Positions 62,683 to 64,000 of a DNA stretch of 64,000 nucleotides are shown here, one piece after another; within the stretch, counting starts at the first letter, position 1; the number at the start of each line of letters is the position of its first letter. The position numbers were made by a program, and so were the translations under genes. The DNA comes from Bacteroidota bacterium (GTDB taxonomy: Bacteria > Bacteroidota > Ignavibacteria > Kryptoniales > JAKASW01). Where the stretch lies: positions 1 through 64,000 of the forward strand of contig JAJZNW010000031.1 of the NCBI GenBank assembly GCA_021811615.1, written 5' to 3'. The notes beneath the pieces are model-generated. The model was not told the DNA's origin. It saw only the letters and a list, made by a program, of their open reading frames with translations, and searched no databases.

Positions 62683-63177
62683 ATGAAGAAAGTAACGATA
62701 CATACCGACGGCGGCTGCCGCGGAAACCCCGGACCCGGCGGATGGGCTGCTACACTGGATTACGGCGGACATCATCGGGAGATAAGCGGCGGCAACCCCG
62801 CTACGACAAACAACCGTATGGAGCTGCAAGCCGCCATCGAGGCACTCGGGGCGTTGAAGGAAGAGTGCGAAATAGATTTCTATACAGATTCCATATATTT
62901 GAAAAGCGGAATGACGACCTGGCTTGCGACATGGAAGCGCAATGGCTGGAAAACCAAATCGAAGAAGCCGGTGAAGAACGAAGACCTCTGGCGAAGACTC
63001 GACTCGCTGGCTTCGAAACACATTGTAAACTGGCACTGGCTCAAGGGTCATAACGGGCACGCAGGCAACGAGCGCTGCGATGTCCTTGCGAATATGGAGA
63101 TGTCGAAGATGGAAAAGGAGTTCACTCCCGCCGAGCTAAGGAAAAAACTTGCGGAGTTCGCGGCGGGGAATCAGTGA
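62683..63177 (+). CDS. rnhA: Ribonuclease HI
   Basis: Degrades RNA in RNA-DNA hybrids, 164 residues. All catalytic acids are present: Asp in [16 protein letters not shown], Glu in [13 protein letters not shown], Asp in [12 protein letters not shown] and Asp in [11 protein letters not shown]. The basic protrusion ([19 protein letters not shown]) and the [12 protein letters not shown] loop are typical. The ATG is 135 nt after the phosphatase gene; the ribosome site is weak. Confidence 0.96.
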   Translation: MKKVTIHTDGGCRGNPGPGGWAATLDYGGHHREISGGNPATTNNRMELQAAIEALGALKEECEIDFYTDSIYLKSGMTTWLATWKRNGWKTKSKKPVKNEDLWRRLDSLASKHIVNWHWLKGHNGHAGNERCDVLANMEMSKMEKEFTPAELRKKLAEFAAGNQ

Positions 63178-63264
63178 ATTAATGCCCGTTGATCTCCCTG
63201 CGGAGCCATTGTGTTCGGGACGATCTGATCGCATTTCACATCAAAAAGACGACGAAAGGAATTT

Positions 63265-63828
63265 ATGAACGACGCATCATTCAATAATCTCGGGCCCTTG
63301 AAGACGCTTGCAGGGACATGGGAAGGCGCGACGGGCGACGATACTGCGCCGTCGGACAATCGCGAAACCGAGAACAACAAGTTCAGGGAACTTATGATTA
63401 TTGAGCCGACCGGCCTCATCGAAAATCATGAGCAGTATCTGTACGGTCTTCGGTACCGGATGCAGGCCTGGAGGTTCGGCGAGACTGATCCTTTTCACGA
63501 TGAGACAGGCTACTGGCTGTGGGATGCCGGAGCGAAACAGGTCATGAAATGCGTGACGATACCGAGAGGAGTGGCTTTGATCGCCGGTGGTCACGCCGAA
63601 CCCGACTCGAAACATTTCAAACTTACAGCCAAGCTGGGCGACTCCGATTTCGGGATCTGTTCCAATCCGTTTCTGGATAGAGAATTCAAAACGGTGAGGT
63701 TCGATTTTGAAATGACGTTCAATGACGACGGAAGCTTTACCTACGACGAAGTGACCGTAATTCAAATCAAGGGTCAGAAGAATCTTTTCGAACACAGAGA
63801 CAGGAATACTCTAAAACGCGTCAAATAG
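63265..63828 (+). CDS. Nitrobindin-like heme-binding beta-barrel protein (THAP4/DUF1794 type)
   Basis: A 187-residue lipocalin-like barrel of the nitrobindin/FABP-like family: LAGTWEGATGDDT near the N-terminus, then HEQYLYGLRYRM, FHDETGYWLW and the C-terminal YDEVTVIQIKGQ and FEHRDRNTLKRV, which match the family's closing strand. Nitrobindins bind ferric heme through a His and react with NO or peroxynitrite; whether the proximal His is kept cannot be stated from sequence alone. AAAGGAATTT precedes the ATG. Confidence 0.85.
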   Translation: MNDASFNNLGPLKTLAGTWEGATGDDTAPSDNRETENNKFRELMIIEPTGLIENHEQYLYGLRYRMQAWRFGETDPFHDETGYWLWDAGAKQVMKCVTIPRGVALIAGGHAEPDSKHFKLTAKLGDSDFGICSNPFLDREFKTVRFDFEMTFNDDGSFTYDEVTVIQIKGQKNLFEHRDRNTLKRVK

Positions 63829-63973
63829 ATCTTTGATGAAGGAATTGAGGAAGTAATCGCCGGATCCAATTCTCGCGGAAACTGACAAAGAGTCGCACAT
63901 AAAGACGGGGTGCTGTTTCCGGCGAAGTGCGGGTCAGGAACAAGCGCGAGACTCTTTTCGTTCTGAAGGTGCA

Positions 63974-64000
63974 ATGAGAACGATGCTTGTTTTGCTTGCT
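63974..64000 (+). CDS. Start of a possible exported protein (cut by window end)
   Basis: The last nine codons read MRTMLVLLA, the basic-then-hydrophobic start of a signal peptide, preceded by GAAGGTGCA. The gene, if real, continues outside the window. Confidence 0.35.

Overview
The window holds a chromosomal replication origin with its classic flanking genes, followed by about 57 kb of mixed housekeeping and accessory genes. Several features point to the FCB superphylum (Bacteroidota/Ignavibacteriota-like): a secreted protein with a C-terminal type IX secretion sorting domain containing NYPNPFNP, a sensor kinase with Reg_prop propeller and Y_Y_Y domains, a one-piece hybrid kinase with AraC output, and DUF5117-type metalloprotease and DUF2141 exported proteins. 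The exact phylum cannot be fixed from sequence alone.

Layout. 1-6168 (minus): dnaA, dnaN, recF, a DciA/DUF721 protein and gyrB (truncated by the window edge). 6169-6752: oriC with many DnaA boxes; a second origin-like stretch lies between dnaA and dnaN (4383-4773). 6753-9399 (plus): rpmH, rnpA, yidD, yidC. 9.9-16.6 kb: a signalling block (GAF-SpoIIE phosphatase, Ser/Thr kinase with TPRs, small cupredoxin-like protein, hybrid histidine kinase). 17.2-24 kb: a YfiT-like DinB protein, then a minus-strand tripartite RND efflux operon (TolC, fusion lipoprotein, HAE1 pump, PII-like protein). 24.3-38.7 kb: aspartate racemase, a secreted protein with no recognised family, small membrane proteins, a PLP decarboxylase, SemiSWEET, PaiB-like protein, a propeller histidine kinase with its NarL-type regulator, two exported proteins and an Ada-like DNA repair regulator.

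39-44.1 kb: four collinear genes (proline/hydroxyproline dehydrogenase, 4-hydroxy-2-oxoglutarate aldolase, alanine-glyoxylate aminotransferase, P5C dehydrogenase) that together look like a mammalian-type hydroxyproline catabolic route; every gap between them is filled by a long palindromic element built of degenerate 7-nt CCAAA-like units. 44.3-47.6 kb: xylB-xylA, then an orphan Phd antitoxin and a 75-bp remnant of a second xylA 3' end.

47.7-53.1 kb (minus) is the most unusual part: a tightly packed operon for a peptide with an apparent composite leader (Sec signal peptide followed by a double-glycine leader), with a membrane-anchored C39 peptidase, a TlpA-like thioredoxin, a MauE-like redox membrane protein, an ABC-2 exporter with split permease, a YIP1 protein and two tiny paralogous peptides whose shared 14-residue start differs only at synonymous sites. 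I read it as a bacteriocin-like or other secreted-peptide maturation system in which processing and disulfide formation happen outside the cytoplasm.

53.5-64 kb: a zinc metalloprotease, a DUF6364-PIN toxin-antitoxin pair, a second ABC exporter with a related ATPase, hairpin elements, DUF3788, a four-PAS SpoIIE phosphatase, rnhA and a nitrobindin-like protein. No rRNA, tRNA, CRISPR array, transposase or integrase was seen.
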